From: Oopsacas minuta | Taxonomy: Eukaryota > Porifera > Hexactinellida > Lyssacinosida > Leucopsacidae | Assembly (NCBI GenBank): GCA_024704765.1 | Contig: JAKMXF010000155.1 | Span: forward strand, 580,380 to 644,379 | DNA length: 64,000 nucleotides | Direction of reading: 5' to 3' | Shown here: positions 1-11,362 of the stretch, piece after piece | Layout: each line of letters starts with the position of its first letter | Numbering within the stretch: the first letter of the stretch is position 1 | Translations under genes and position numbers: made by a program | The notes under the pieces: generated by a model | Seen by the model: the letters and a program-made list of their open reading frames with translations, nothing else | Told to the model about the DNA's origin: nothing | Database searches by the model: none

Positions 1-308
1 GAAAATTAATAACTCAATCATGACGAAATTATTCTGTCGTGGGAAATTCCAGTAAGCTAAGTACATTTACAAAGTTTCGATATAGACTAACTTTTGATGA
101 ATTTGGCCAAATCAAATTCTATTTACCTCTTATTGTTATCAACATAAATCACGGAAGGCACAAAACGATCAAAAAATGTGAAAGTTTGTCTATTGGATGC
201 TTAAGCCTAAGCCATAGAGTAGTTACCTTGCTTAGGAGCCTCTGCGACTGAAAACTAGAATAGTACTGCTCTTTATTATTATTTTTAGAAAATCTCCGAT
301 TAATTGTG

Positions 309-371
309 AACTCCGCTTAATTGGAACAAAAGAGCTGGAAAAGATGTGTACCAATTAAACGGAGTTGACTG
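309..371. repeat. pogo/Tigger-like terminal fragment with hairpin
   Basis: Inverted arms at 309-324 and 351-366 (AACTCCGCTTAATTGG and CCAATTAAACGGAGTT, one mismatch) are followed by a GACTG|TA end. This wording is typical of pogo/Tigger termini. No transposase lies next to it, so it is a solo end or a tiny nonautonomous relic. The rest of 1-1357 shows nothing I can assign. Confidence 0.35.
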
Positions 372-1357
372 TAATGGCTAACGTGAGTTGACCTTATACG
401 ATTTAAGTATAAATCTTCAACTCCAATTGAACCACCAGCTGCTTTATCTCTTTTGAAATGCGGAGTAAAATCTGCGTAAACTTATAACAAGTGCCCAGAT
501 ACTTTTTCATATATTGGATAGTGGTTGATTCCATGCTTTACCACTAGCTTATTTGTAATCCCTTATAACTCGGATTAAGCGCCGCCTTTTTCACATATAT
601 ATGTATTTATCCCTATGTATAGACTCCACATTTTAAAGTAGCTAGATATTCTATGGGCTTTATTTAAATAGTTAATAGCATTAATGACGTGTTATGGGAG
701 AAGAACTGTGAGTTTTTTTAAATATATTTCTCTATCTTTGGTGAAATAATGTGCAAATCTCTTACTTTGTTGAAATTGATAAATTTGAGTCCAAAGGAAT
801 TATTCTGGAGCATTCCGTATCTTTTATCTATGTATTAATCAGACCAGTAATGAAGATAAACATAGTCATATCTGGAACGATGTGTGATGTCTGGAACTTC
901 GATATATTGAGGAATTTGAGATAGATATGGTCAATATCAAGGTTCGCAATGACTATATTAGCTGTTCCTAATCTGGGGTTGATGGACTCCTTTGTCGTCC
1001 ACGAACGATACCATGAGGTCCACAGGATCCGCCTATGTTATTGCGTCCACAAAATGTGCTAAAATTAGTATGGTGGGTTCACGGGTGAAAAGGTTTAAGA
1101 ACCGATGGACTATGTCATCCTCCTAAATAGAATTATCACTAGCCCAAATATACCTAATTTCTACCTTGTTTTGTATAATATTATTCTATTTGGTAATAAT
1201 GGAAGTATTACAATCAAACTTGCATATGACGGCTATCAAAAGGATTGGTTAAAATTGGTCTTTTATTATTGTTCTATAGGTGTCTGTTATATAGAGTTGG
1301 GTTACTTTGGAGAATCTTCCGCTGGATTCTATTTAAATTTATCGACCATTACTGCAG

Positions 1358-1399
1358 AAGACCGTTATGCAAGTGGCTGTTAACCAGGATCCACTCACT
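1358..1399 (+). CDS. possible 42-nt microexon
   Basis: A good acceptor (pyrimidine-rich tract, then ACTGCAG) precedes 14 open codons, KTVMQVAVNQDPLT, and a consensus GTAAGT donor follows. The exon is phase 0 at both ends, which fits the next candidate exon at 3574. Against it: it is very short, the frame stays open past the donor to a stop at about 1442, and the peptide is not recognised. Confidence 0.2.
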
Positions 1400-1510
1400 G
1401 TAAGTCGACAAGTTATGGAGAACGAATATTACATAATAGCCATCAAGTGAAACATAAACATTTGGCATATTTATCTATTTAGTATGTATGTTGCAGTGCA
1501 AGTACTACTT

Positions 1511-1532
1511 TGGTGTATTCGCGGATACACCA
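1511..1532. repeat. perfect 8-bp-stem hairpin
   Basis: TGGTGTAT and ATACACCA flank a 6-nt TCGCGG loop. A related half-copy (GGTGAATTTGCGAATACACTG) follows at once, so this is a local inverted/direct repeat, possibly a decayed transposon tip. I see nothing assignable in 1533-2082. Confidence 0.4.
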
Positions 1533-2082
1533 ATGTTTGGTGAATTTGCGAATACACTGTTTTATGTCTTATTTGACTGTTGCTTAACACATGTGGTTAG
1601 ATATATTTGATATCAAATAAAGTCTATCTTCTTGCCGCATTCTAAGTTGGCTTTTATTCCCGTTTCTTACGATTCTCACAATCCATTTTCCTACCATTCT
1701 TTAAATTATTAGTATATCATTCGCTACTTCTTCCAATGTGTGTTAAGCCAAATTTGATCAAAAGGCTCTCTAATTTTTCGCCAGGTCCATAATAATAATT
1801 TCGTACTAAGTATGTCTGTGGTCAGATCTATGTGGAATAATGTATGGATTTACTTGAACATCTTTCACATTGTCTAAACTACCTACTTAATGATTGTTTC
1901 TAAAAGGCGTACGTCTTAACCTAGTTTCAGTGTTGCTAGTTTAGAGTTTAGACACATATAAAGATGTTTATATAATAGTATTTATTGATTCTTTTCCATA
2001 TACATGACGTAGTGGGGAGGTACATCATCATCCCACGGTGATCCCTACTTCAGGTACATACGTAGCATGTTAATAAATATTA

Positions 2083-2220
2083 GCGCGCATCACTTGCTAG
2101 GTCACTGCGCGACAGCTTAGTGCTCCAGGTTAGCTTAAGTGCTAAACACCTAAAATTTATAGTGTTATTGGTCGCTACACAACAGAATATACTCGGCACT
2201 ACGTGCATCGAATTCACAGA
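2083..2220 (+). repeat. dispersed repeat, copy 1
   Basis: The block containing GTCACTGCGCGACAGCTTAG and TGCTCCAGGTTA, and ending CGAATTCACAGA, recurs in the same orientation at 58141-58281 with small indels. A more diverged piece (TAGCGACGCGACTCAG then ACTCGGCA) lies near 5219-5260. It is GC-richer than its surroundings and non-coding. The family is unknown to me. Confidence 0.6.
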
Positions 2221-3573
2221 GTAGTTAAATTTTTAGATTTTAATATCAATGTTCCATTCAAATTACATTCTATGGCCTTCGGTGTGACACTGGCGATGTT
2301 GTGACGCTTTTAGTTAGTAATCTCATCATTTCGTGCCTCCAATATTAGATATTCTGAAATTTTTCTAAATCGAAAATTTAGAATTTTCTGTACAGTCATG
2401 ATGACCTCGCCTCTAGTCAGAATCATGACTTCGGGACATTTATCACATTGAGAGAGGTTCCTGGGATACAAATTTCAACCATCTATCCTTTAAGTTGGAT
2501 GAGCATTGGCTTCTTATGTGATTTTTAGATTCCAAAAAGGTGAAAATGGGGTCATATTGCGTAATATATGTGAATTTTCGTCCAAGACTCGAACTAGTCC
2601 TAGCCCTGCCCAGAATACCATTTGTATTTTGTAATTCCAAGGTAAATGCCATCCATGGCCCAGTATTGAGCACAAATATCTGCTATAGTTCAAGTGCGAT
2701 AGAATTTTGAACTAACTATGGCCATTTATTTAGATCTAATGAATGTAATGCAATTTTGTCATTATAGACTCCCAAGAGACTCTTCATAAGGGATATTATT
2801 GGATAGTTACTGAAATAATGATATAAACAATGGGGCAGTAATAGGTAGACAGTAATAACTGTATTAATAGATTAGAAATTTTATTACTTTCGCTGAGCGC
2901 TTTGAGCTATATTAAGATCTCATACTAGATTGAGATCGGAGTAAACTTTTTCTTCTTGGCAGTTTTCTACACCTGGCCGTTTTATAGAGGTGGTCGTTGA
3001 GCATGTTTAAATGTGATTGTATTATCCTTTTATATGGATGTATTTAACCCTTATCTTATCATTATTGTGTCCTGAAGTTTTAATACTGACACCATACTTA
3101 GTCTTGATTTATACTATATCCATAGTGATGCACTTTCTACTTTTCAATGCCATTCAGTTGTTATTCTCTTTGCCTTTACTTCCCGGCGCAATCTGTCAAA
3201 GCGCTACTTTTTTCAACGTTTCCTTTAGATAAATCCAGTATTTAAAGAATAATATATACAAATTCAAACAAAAGGAAACAACGCAAAATTTATCAAATAC
3301 AAAAATTCTCATGGCCACATATGTTATAGGATCATCAAGTTGTTGCTTCCGAAGGTACTTTGATTTTAATTTAATATTATGTCCACATAAACAAGGTATT
3401 CAGTTTATGAAACTGATATAATCTACTTTCAATGTTCTTGTATTTCTATGCTTTCCAACCTTCTTAAACTCACACATCTGTTTTATTATTTCCTATCTTG
3501 ATTGTGTAGAATGATTTCTGAATATTCGATGAATTATTCCAACAACATTTATCTCATAATCTATCTATTTCAG
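2221..3573. other. unassigned sequence upstream of WNK-like exon
   Basis: AT-rich sequence without a convincing exon or element. A tRNA-type B-box-like string on the minus strand (AGTTCGAGTCTTGG, about 2580-2594) hints at a SINE relic but has no clear A box. The open frame at 3017-3232 is a hydrophobic, low-complexity translation of T-rich DNA and looks spurious. Confidence 0.4.
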
Positions 3574-3816
3574 CAGATCGAGAGTGGCTCAATAATCAAC
3601 AGGCTTGATTCATGTACTAATGATCAAGATATATCAGCTACAACAATTTCCCAAAGTTACTGTGACGATTTACATCCCTCTAATAGGAAGCTCAGATTGA
3701 CTTTGTCGGCCATAAATGGTGACAAATTGGTGTGCTTTCTTATTTCTTCAAATTCTACTTTGGAATTCGGATTTTCCCTGCAAGAGTATTCTTCTAATGA
3801 ACTTGTAAAGAATATG
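3574..3816 (+). CDS. WNK: exon, first half of a WNK-type CCT-like domain
   Basis: This candidate exon has 81 codons in phase 0 at both ends. The acceptor is CTATCTATTTCAG and the donor is ATG|GTTAGT. Residues 39-81 run LRLTLSAINGDK..., then TLEFGFSLQEYSSNELVKNM. The pattern resembles the second OSR1_C-like (CCT-like) domain of WNK kinases, where an LTI/LTL strand is followed by an [EK]F.FDL strand and a helix ending in M. The next candidate exon continues the domain with FILASEKSQF, matching the family's FIL..ER.SF segment. WNK kinases regulate ion transport through SPAK/OSR1. The kinase domain would lie upstream of the window. The homology is recognised by eye, not by a search. Confidence 0.6.
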
Positions 3817-6164
3817 GTTAGTAGATATTGAAATTTTATGATCATATCTACAAATGCTTCATTTATAGGTTAGGTGCATCGTTTGTATTTCCACCATGTT
3901 GTTGATAAATCCCAGTGAATATATGTCTACTTATATTGACGTTTGTTTAGATGATCAGATCGTCAAATATTTTCAAACATAGTTCATGAACTTTTCCTTT
4001 GATTCGGCCTAAAATATAAAATACTTGGTAGAAAAGCACCGAATACACTTAGCCATTTTTCATCATCAATCCAACCTTTGATTATTATTTCCGTATAATC
4101 ACTATAGACCGGTCAATAATAAAAAAGTAATGGCCCACCCCAAAATTTGAAACAAATTCTTCATTGCAGTTTTTCATATTCTGGGTCTACTTTTAAGTCT
4201 AGAGAATGGTTGTCGTAAATTCAACATGGGGTTATTTATAATTTTCATGAGTCAAATTTGATATCCAATTGAAATCGCTTGTGTTGTGTGTATGTAAAAA
4301 GCCACCATATTCAATGCTTTTGAATCATTATTTATGATCATATTCGTTTTTAGCTTTTTAATGGCCCAAACTTTGGATTATTCCTTGAATTTCTAACATT
4401 TAATGGTTGATAATTTGATTGTAAGACATTTATTCGGGAAAAAATATATGGTTTGTAAAGTATATGTCATATAATTTGTATTATCGGCTAACGTGTCCCT
4501 ATTCAAGAATCCTTATGTGTAGTAAACCCTGGCTTTATCATGTGGACCCAAGTCGAGGTTCTCATAAAATTCCAAGATGTATTGATTTACCCATTTTATC
4601 ATAGTCCCTTTCAATTGTAACAGTTCAAGCACAAAAGTATAAATGAGTTCTCCATATCAATTAACATATAGAACGATTATTTGTATTTAACATGCTTGTA
4701 ATATGACTTTATCTAAATTTCATGCAATATATTACCACTAGTTGAAAGAGTTACAAATGGTGACCCTACAAACAATACCTCAAACTGTCATACTTTCATT
4801 TTTCCCTAAAGATTCATTCTTTATCTTATTTATATCTTAACTCGAATGTATATGCTGTTACATGATTCCTGATTCAAAAGATGTGTTACTACAACTAATC
4901 TATTTCAATTTATTTCAATAGATGAACCAGACATTTTACACTCTGTCCTAAACCTTGGTCCACAGTCGAGCTGCTAACAACAAAAAATGATCAGAGAATA
5001 GCGAACCAATTTACAATTGATGTAAAAATTAATCCATTTCCCTCGAATCAGAAAACAAGCCTATCTCTTTTACACTTTGAGATATATATTTATGATAAGA
5101 AGCTTAGGGATTCCCTAAGGCTAAGTAAATAAACAATCTATTTTATAACATATAGATCGAAGTATTTGCATAGTAATTTTTAGTGTTATGATAGAAATTG
5201 AATATGTTAGGACTTTTGGTAGCGACGCGACTCAGTTAACTCGGCATTTCGTCCCCCGAGGTCATTTTCTTTCCGAAAATTATGTTATCAATGGTTCATT
5301 CTAGCTCATTTATTGGCCTTTTCTGGTAATACTGGAGCTCCCACGCCGCATTTGGGTAGTAATATGTGTGATTGATACCTCGATTATTATACCATTTTAA
5401 ATTTCGAAATTTATCAGATTTTGATGTTTTACGATCATAAAGACATAATATTCCAATGATGAGTTAGCATTTAGTCAGAATCACGACATTTGTCTATTTT
5501 CGTTTGTCGAACCTACAAATATATATGGTCATTCCATGAAAATTTTAGCAATCCAAGCTATACTCACTGCATTACCTCTCAGGTTATTCTAATATATTAA
5601 CAAAAATTTCCACCATAGTTCTTAGATTAACATCTCAAATATTACCCTCAATACCATTTGGTTATATGGTAATGGCATATTTAATTTTGATGATACTTCC
5701 TTTACCACTTTGTGTTTGAGTCTTCCTTTGTTAATTTGGTCATATTTCTGGTTGAATTATGCCTAATGTAGTATAGATCTCTAGCAATGATAGATAGGCT
5801 ACTCTGTTCGAATTTTATCAAAACAGATTACCTGTGCTCATACCTTTTATTCTTTTGCTCCCTAAAGTCAAAATTCTCTAGTTAAATTGGCTTCTTTTGA
5901 GAAAATATATAGAAGTCTCCAAGGTTTTAATTTCAATTTCTTTCAAGTATCCTGTAGTGTGTCACACATATTTCATATATTCTGATTTTTGTGTCATAGT
6001 TCTGGTTTCTAAGGTGAATTTTATGAGATTCAATGTTTCTATAATTTTTATCATAAAAATTCTATTAACTAACAATTTTCTTTTACAAAATTCAAATGCA
6101 GTCAACCCACATTATTATTAAATTACTTGAAAATGAGTTGCTCATGAGCTAGTGTAAACACCGA
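3817..6164. other. intronic AT-rich sequence
   Basis: If the flanking exons belong together, this is the start of an 8.5-kb intron (3817-12307). I see no intact coding sequence. A diverged copy of the 2083/58141 repeat lies near 5219-5260. The remainder shows no terminal repeats or protein similarity that I can recognise. Confidence 0.4.
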
Positions 6165-6957
6165 TTATGTAAGTAAGTCAGTAGATTCAGTTGGTAAAGT
6201 GCTTAAAATATCCAGAGTTGGTTTTTGTATTTCATCAGTTAGAGACACTGTCAGTTCACTAAAGTCAATATCACGTTTAAGAAGGATTTGACAAGTTATA
6301 ATCTTTCAGATCGTAGTATCTCGGTCAAACTCACGAGAGAACGACCGCCACTCATATGTCAATCTTGGGAAAATCGAGTATCCAATGGATCGGTTTGTAA
6401 TCTTCCGGTTAAATAATAATAAAAGCCATCTCTGATTAAGTCATTTGTTAGATCAGCAATAGCGGCATTTGTGTTTAATAAAACTTCAAAGATTGTTAAT
6501 GAGGCCAATTTTCTTAGAATGCTTCCAATAAATTAACAATTTAATCATTCCAAGAAAGAGGTGCATTTTTCTTTCAATATTTCTGGGGCATTAGCATTCC
6601 AAAGTGATATGATTTTCTAGGCAATTAAGGACACCATCATGCATCACTTACAGTTTTTAAAGACAGTGTAGAAATTGGAAGAGCTTTAATGATGTAAGGG
6701 ATAGTATTGGTAAGAAACATTGCTATAAAGCAAAGGATGCTCCTGAACATTTGTAGATTTTCATCACAACCAATTATAGCTTGTTCCTAACATTGTACCT
6801 GTTGCTGCCAATGCATTCCACCAAGAAGAATTACCATCTCATTCCCAAGAAAGCATTGTTCACGAAGTTTAAATAAAGCTTTTAGACTATCAATAGTCTC
6901 TGATTTTAAACCACGTAACAGCCTCTGACTCGGAAGTGGTAAGAATTTTGTAATAGA
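6165..6957 (-). pseudogene. P-element-like (THAP9-type) transposase, C-terminal part
   Basis: Reading right to left, short in-frame stretches include LPLPSQRLLRGLKSETID, then LREQCFLGNEMVILLGGMH, then IIGCDENLQMF. Near the end is LTVSLTDEIQKPTLDILSTL before a stop at 6165. This is the layout of THAP9/P-type transposases: a linker with LPLPS..LRGL, then the RNase H-like core whose DEM[HK] motif has decayed to GGMH. Stops and frameshifts throughout make it a relic. It is the downstream half of the gene whose upstream half is at 9237-9640. The 6961-9233 element sits between them. Confidence 0.65.
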
Positions 6958-6960
6958 TTA

Positions 6961-9233
6961 CACAGCCCTGCGGAAAAAAAATTTTATTTGCTGATTGTTA
7001 TTGCAAAACATTTTCTAATCCACATTTTAATACTGATTTTGAATAATTTTGTAAAATATACGTATCACGTCTAGTTTTTTTGCAAAATTATTTTTAAATA
7101 TTGGTATATTTATCGATGAATGCATGATACCTCTACAAGTAAAATAGTGAAAATCTGCCATTTATAAATTTTTACTAAGAATTACAATAAAATTTTTCTT
7201 GATAATATAATCTTAGTTAATAAATAATTTGAATATATTAGTCTGAATCAGGAGTAAATTTCCGTTTTTTTGACATTCTAGCATGAATAACATCAATACA
7301 ATCTCTCTTGAGGCACCAGCAGTAATCAGCCATCATATGAACGTCCCACCTCCCCTGACATCGTGTTTCCATTGTTTTTATGTCTTGGTGGAATCGTTCA
7401 CCTTGCTCCTCGGAAACAGCTCCAAGATTCTCTGGAAAATAGTCAATATGACTGTGAAGAAAGTGAACTTTTACACTCATATTGCAGCCGAGATTCTTGT
7501 AAGATTCAATCAACTCATTCACAAGTATTTTATAATTAGGAGATTTCGTATTTCCCAAGAAGTTTTCATGACATCTACAAATGCATTCCATGCACATTTT
7601 TCTTTGCATATCATAGAATTTGAAAAATTATCATCTCGAACAAGTTGTCTTACCTGAGGACCGTCGAATATACCGGCTTTTCTTTTTTCATCACTTAGGT
7701 AGTAAAATTTCTCGGTAATATATTTGAAAAATTTCCTTCTTTATCTAATGCCCTTACAAACTGTTTCATCAATCCTAATTTTATATGAAGTGGTGGAAGC
7801 AAAATGTTGAGAGGATCCACTAGATGCTCGTGAATAATGTTCTTATCTCCAACATTAAGATTGGTTCTAGTTGACCAGCTCTGTCTAGAATAGTGTTCGC
7901 TCTTTGCACGACTGTCCCATAAGCATAAAAAACAAGGGTATTTTGTATATCCTGATTGCTGTCCCAAAAGAACGCATATGATTTTTAAGTCACCACAGAT
8001 TACCCAATTGTGCTGGTTATAATTAATTTTATGAAGCACAATTTTCATGTTATCATATCGTTCCTTTAAACTTACTCAATGTCCAATTGGTATGGAACTA
8101 AATTTGTTGCCATTATGAGGTAGAACACATTTCAAACTTTGTTTTGAACTATCAATAAAGAGTCTCCAATCATTAGGTACATACGGACATCCAAGAGCAT
8201 TAACTAGCGGTGAAACATCATGACAAAACACAAATCCGTCTTCCATTATGAAATATTTCAAAATTCGATCGCTCTGTTCCTATATGAGTAAAATTTTGTT
8301 TCTGGGAGAAGCAAGTTTTTTTCTTTTAGCCTAGAACCTAACAACTCCGCAGATTCTTTAGGTAAATCTAAATCACGTACCAAATCATTTAATTCAGACT
8401 GATTAAATAACTGTGGAGAATTAGAACGAGATAATACACACGGAATAAAATCCTCATCTTCTCTAATTAATGAATCTCTAGTTTCACAATCATCAATTTC
8501 CGAGATAGCATCCAAATTAGTAAATTTTGGAACAGGTACATCAATAGAATGGGGAACGGGTCGTATTGCTGAATGTAAATTTGGATACTTGATCAATGAT
8601 TTGGTTTTAGCATTGAATCCGGAAATATTCGCCATACAAAAGTAACAATCGCTAATGTGGTTTGTGGCTCTCTCTATATCATTGGAATTCCAAAACTTAA
8701 ACTCTTTGTGATTCCTTTTGTCCATTGTCTCAAATTTTCTACATAAGATCGGCACACTGTATGTGGAGCCCATGTTTTGTCTTGATCACCTAATCTCATT
8801 CCAAAATATTCTAAATATGCTTTTTTAACAAATCCTGTTATTGCCGTAGTTTGTTTAGAAGTCATAAAACTACCACAAATATAACAAAGACGTCTGGATC
8901 ATTAGTGCACCTTCTCCGATAAGCCAGATGATAATAAAATATCAAAATAGCAGACTATAGTACAATAAAGCTGTATATAACAAAAATAAAAATAAAACAA
9001 ATTATGTAGAATAATTAGAAAATGCAATAAAGCACGCATCTGTTTATTTCAAAAGACAAAAAATCATTTATTCTAGGGAAGTGTACTTAAAAAAATCAAC
9101 TTACATTAAAATGACATTTGAGTAAAAACGGGACGTGAGAGGGGAATTCTGATGACAGATTGAGAATCAGCATACTCAAGTTAACTAAAAACAACCTATG
9201 GATAATAATCAGTAAATTTGACGCAGGGCAGTG
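6961..9233 (-). mobile_element. unclassified DNA transposon, CAC[A/T]G termini, TTA target duplication
   Basis: The left end reads CACAGCCCTGCGGAAA. The right end read inward is CACTGCCCTGCGTCAAATTT. The inner ends also match (CTGATTGTTATT against CTGATTATTATT), giving inverted repeats of roughly 40 bp with gaps. TTA flanks both sides (6958-6960 and 9234-9236). Removing the element plus one TTA rejoins a P-like transposase frame (SNAAYNLLQN), which independently fixes the borders. Inside is a broken minus-strand gene for a widespread unnamed protein. CACTG-type ends with 3-bp duplications recall the CACTA/EnSpm group, but the protein is not one I can assign to a named superfamily. Confidence 0.75.
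7238..8930 (-). pseudogene. zinc-finger/RNase H-like putative transposase, broken
   Basis: Consecutive frames read right to left. First is a Cys-pair region (NDPDVF.CYICG-like near 8910, then LGDQDKTWAPHTVCRSYVEN), followed by SDCYFCMANISGFNAKTK and YPNLHSAIRPVPHSIDVPVP. Then come NDWRLFIDSSKQSLK, NWVICGDLKII, KYPCFLCLWDSRAK and LLPPLHIKLGLMKQFVRAL. The end is HSHIDYFPENLGAVSEEQGE, RFHQDIKTMETR and QGRWDVHMMADYCWCLKRDC. I know this architecture as a common unannotated family in arthropods and cnidarians. By inference, D of FIDSS, D of CGDLK and an E of SEEQGERFH could be a DDE triad. Several frameshifts and stops mean it is inactive. It is the only gene of the element at 6961-9233. Confidence 0.75.
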
Positions 9234-9236
9234 TTA

Positions 9237-9640
9237 TATGCTGCATTCGAAGTGTACCACATTTGAAGTGCGAATCGAATTGCACTGGTAGAGTATCTCT
9301 TGGCAATTGTAGACGAGTCTCAACAAATCTCTAACAGGTTGAATCTCGTACTTAGAAGTGACAATTCTACAATAATTTTGCAGATTTGTTAACATCTCCA
9401 AGTTTCGGATTTTGAACCTCCTGATTTCGATATATAATCTGGAGGAGGAATAGGAAATCCTTCAAAGCATAGCTTTACATGTAAATCAGGGGTAATATTC
9501 ATACACTCGTTAACTGTAGCTATACTTTGTATTTCAACCCGATAAATATTCAGATTTGTTTCATTCAAGAAATGAAAAATTCTCAAATTTCTGCACGTGT
9601 TTGGTTTCAAAATTTTGGTCGAATTTTTAATTGTTACCAA
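9237..9640 (-). pseudogene. P-element-like transposase, N-terminal/linker part
   Basis: An open minus-strand segment (9389-9640) reads NIYRVEIQSIATVNECM and ITPDLHVKLCFEGFPIPPPD. After a stop it continues as YSTSAIRFALQMWYTSNAAY up to the TTA at 9236. The order V-Q..., LHV...G.PIP.P, then IRFAL..YTS..AY is the region between the THAP domain and the RNase H core of THAP9/P-type transposases. The frame resumes across the inserted element at 6957. A THAP zinc finger should lie above 9640, but I cannot recognise one. Confidence 0.65.
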
Positions 9641-10983
9641 TCTCTACAGATTGCTCTGAAGTGAGATATGAACTGGTTTTTAGCATCTCTGAGCTGCAAA
9701 TCCTGAATATTTCACGAATTTTGAAATCCAGGTATGCTATCATAAATTCCTTTAAACTCCTTTCGAAAATGTATGGACATCTTTGGGATTCGAACACAAG
9801 TATTCAGCTAATCAGCGTGTGATCTTATCAAATTCACCATCGAAATGGATAAAACAACAATGAATTATGCGATCGAAGAGCTGATTTCCATATACTAAAT
9901 GCCAAAGAAAAAACATAGCCACAACTTTGAGGAATAATCAACCAATTAGAAGTAAATTTCCAATCAATATGACAGCAAAACATAGTTTATAGACCCTGTT
10001 TTACAGTAATTTACCTGAAATGAACATGATAGTTCCTTGAATAAGCTATTCTCTGCGATATTATCACCGAGTGATGAATTCACTCAGTGATATAATGGTA
10101 ATTCGCTTAAATTTATACTATCTTATTGGCTAGATGGTTCTGGATGTCATGATATCATGTTCGAATCCTGATCCTCCATAAATGAAGTTTACTGTTCCTA
10201 TTCACTTTATAATTGCATCATTGTCATATTGATAACATAAAACAGAGTTAGATTAAATCATGATTATTGAGGTTTTCGCGTTTCCTTATCTTATTTTTAG
10301 AGGAATCCGAGTCAAAAAATTGTCTTTGTGATTGTTTGTTTATTGAAGTCTTACATATTTTTATACTTATTTTTTGTGAACTCTGCTTTTTAAGTTACTA
10401 GATGCCTGATTTCCTCTCCCTGGTGCAAATCTCTTGTAATTTCTTATGAGTTTAATGAATCTATCGAATTGAATATTCGTTCTGATAAATGATATTTCCG
10501 AATAATATTAGTTCGACTGTTCCTTCGAATTTTCTTCTAACGAATATTTGTTTTTACTTATCTTTTGGAATAGTGTGTTGTATTAATGCATTGTTCATAA
10601 TTATATAATAATCGATTTTGATAATACGCATGTTGATTATCTTAATTTTTCTGTAAATTACTTTACTTTATCTGTTTTTCATCAGATATTCGGATCAAAG
10701 TATCGAGTATCTAGTCATCAAAACTAACGAGCAGTCAAATATTCATTTCTTACGAAAAAATATTCGTTCATTGCTGTATCAGTTATTTGCTTCAAATATT
10801 TGTTCTTCACTAATCAATGTATTCAGTTGATGATCAATACTTGAAGTGGTGCACTCCACCATCATGCCCAACCAGCATACCACATTGGCTTCCAAAGGCG
10901 TCAAATATATCGAGACTCAATAGCTACGAATTATGGATTCTTTCTCTACAGAATCAACTCATATGATAGGTTCGCTCAAGATT
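9641..10983. other. unassigned, possibly decayed start of the P-like element
   Basis: Directly above the P-like remnant some minus-strand fragments could be decayed N-terminal coding, but no C2CH THAP motif is visible. The rest is AT-rich. A tRNA-like promoter pair lies at 10127-10168. Confidence 0.3.
10127..10168 (+). repeat. tRNA-like A/B box pair, probable SINE head
   Basis: GGCTAGATGG resembles a tRNA A box. TGTTCGAATCC at 10158-10168 is a near-perfect B box, at a tRNA-like distance of about 30 bp. The intervening bases do not fold into a convincing anticodon arm, so a tRNA-derived SINE or tRNA pseudogene is likelier than a working tRNA. Confidence 0.35.
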
Positions 10984-11362
10984 TTTTGATTTACAAGTTT
11001 TCACTCTACTTCAGTAAGATATATTAGATAAACTTCGAAAGGAATTTTGAGGCCTGGCAGCCCGAGGGAACGATCCCGTAAAATCCTGTTTGATGATCGT
11101 TTAGAGGGTTGATATATACCTAACCAGACTAAGCTAGATTAGTAGCATTCAACAAGGGGTCACTTGATGAGGTTATGGTAAATTTGAGAATGGATTGTTG
11201 TCACATTTCTGAGACTTTCCTGCGTTGCTAGGGTTAAAATGTCTTATAATTGTTATGTGGCTAAATGCATGACATAAATTCTAGGGTGATTACGAGTATC
11301 ACTATAATTCATAAATACTATTTCTTTTTGGACCAAGAAACTCATATATTGTATGAGTTTCT
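10984..11362 (+). repeat. 380-bp repeat copy 1 with terminal hairpin
   Basis: Matches 13216-13592 along its whole length in the same orientation. Shared blocks include GAACGATCCC/AAACGATCCC, TTTAGAGGGTTGATAT, ACTAGACTAAGCTAG-like, CAAGGGGTCACTT, GAGACTTTCCTGCGTTGC, TATGTGGCTAAATG and GATTACGAGTAT. Both copies end in an 11-bp-stem hairpin, here 11336-11362 (AGAAACTCATA and TATGAGTTTCT). No protein-coding frame. A SINE-like or other nonautonomous family is likely. Confidence 0.65.

Noticed and set aside
3017-3232. Hydrophobic 71-residue frame that could be a membrane protein
   Set aside because: Hydrophobic composition is what T-rich DNA gives by chance. No start context, splice signals or similarity.
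10158-10168. tRNA gene
   Set aside because: B box present, but no foldable acceptor or anticodon arm. Kept only as a SINE-like relic.
11336-11362. Helitron 3' hairpin
   Set aside because: Helitron ends need a CTRR a few bases after the hairpin. Here the CT is part of the stem, the following bases differ between copies, and no Rep/helicase coding is seen.
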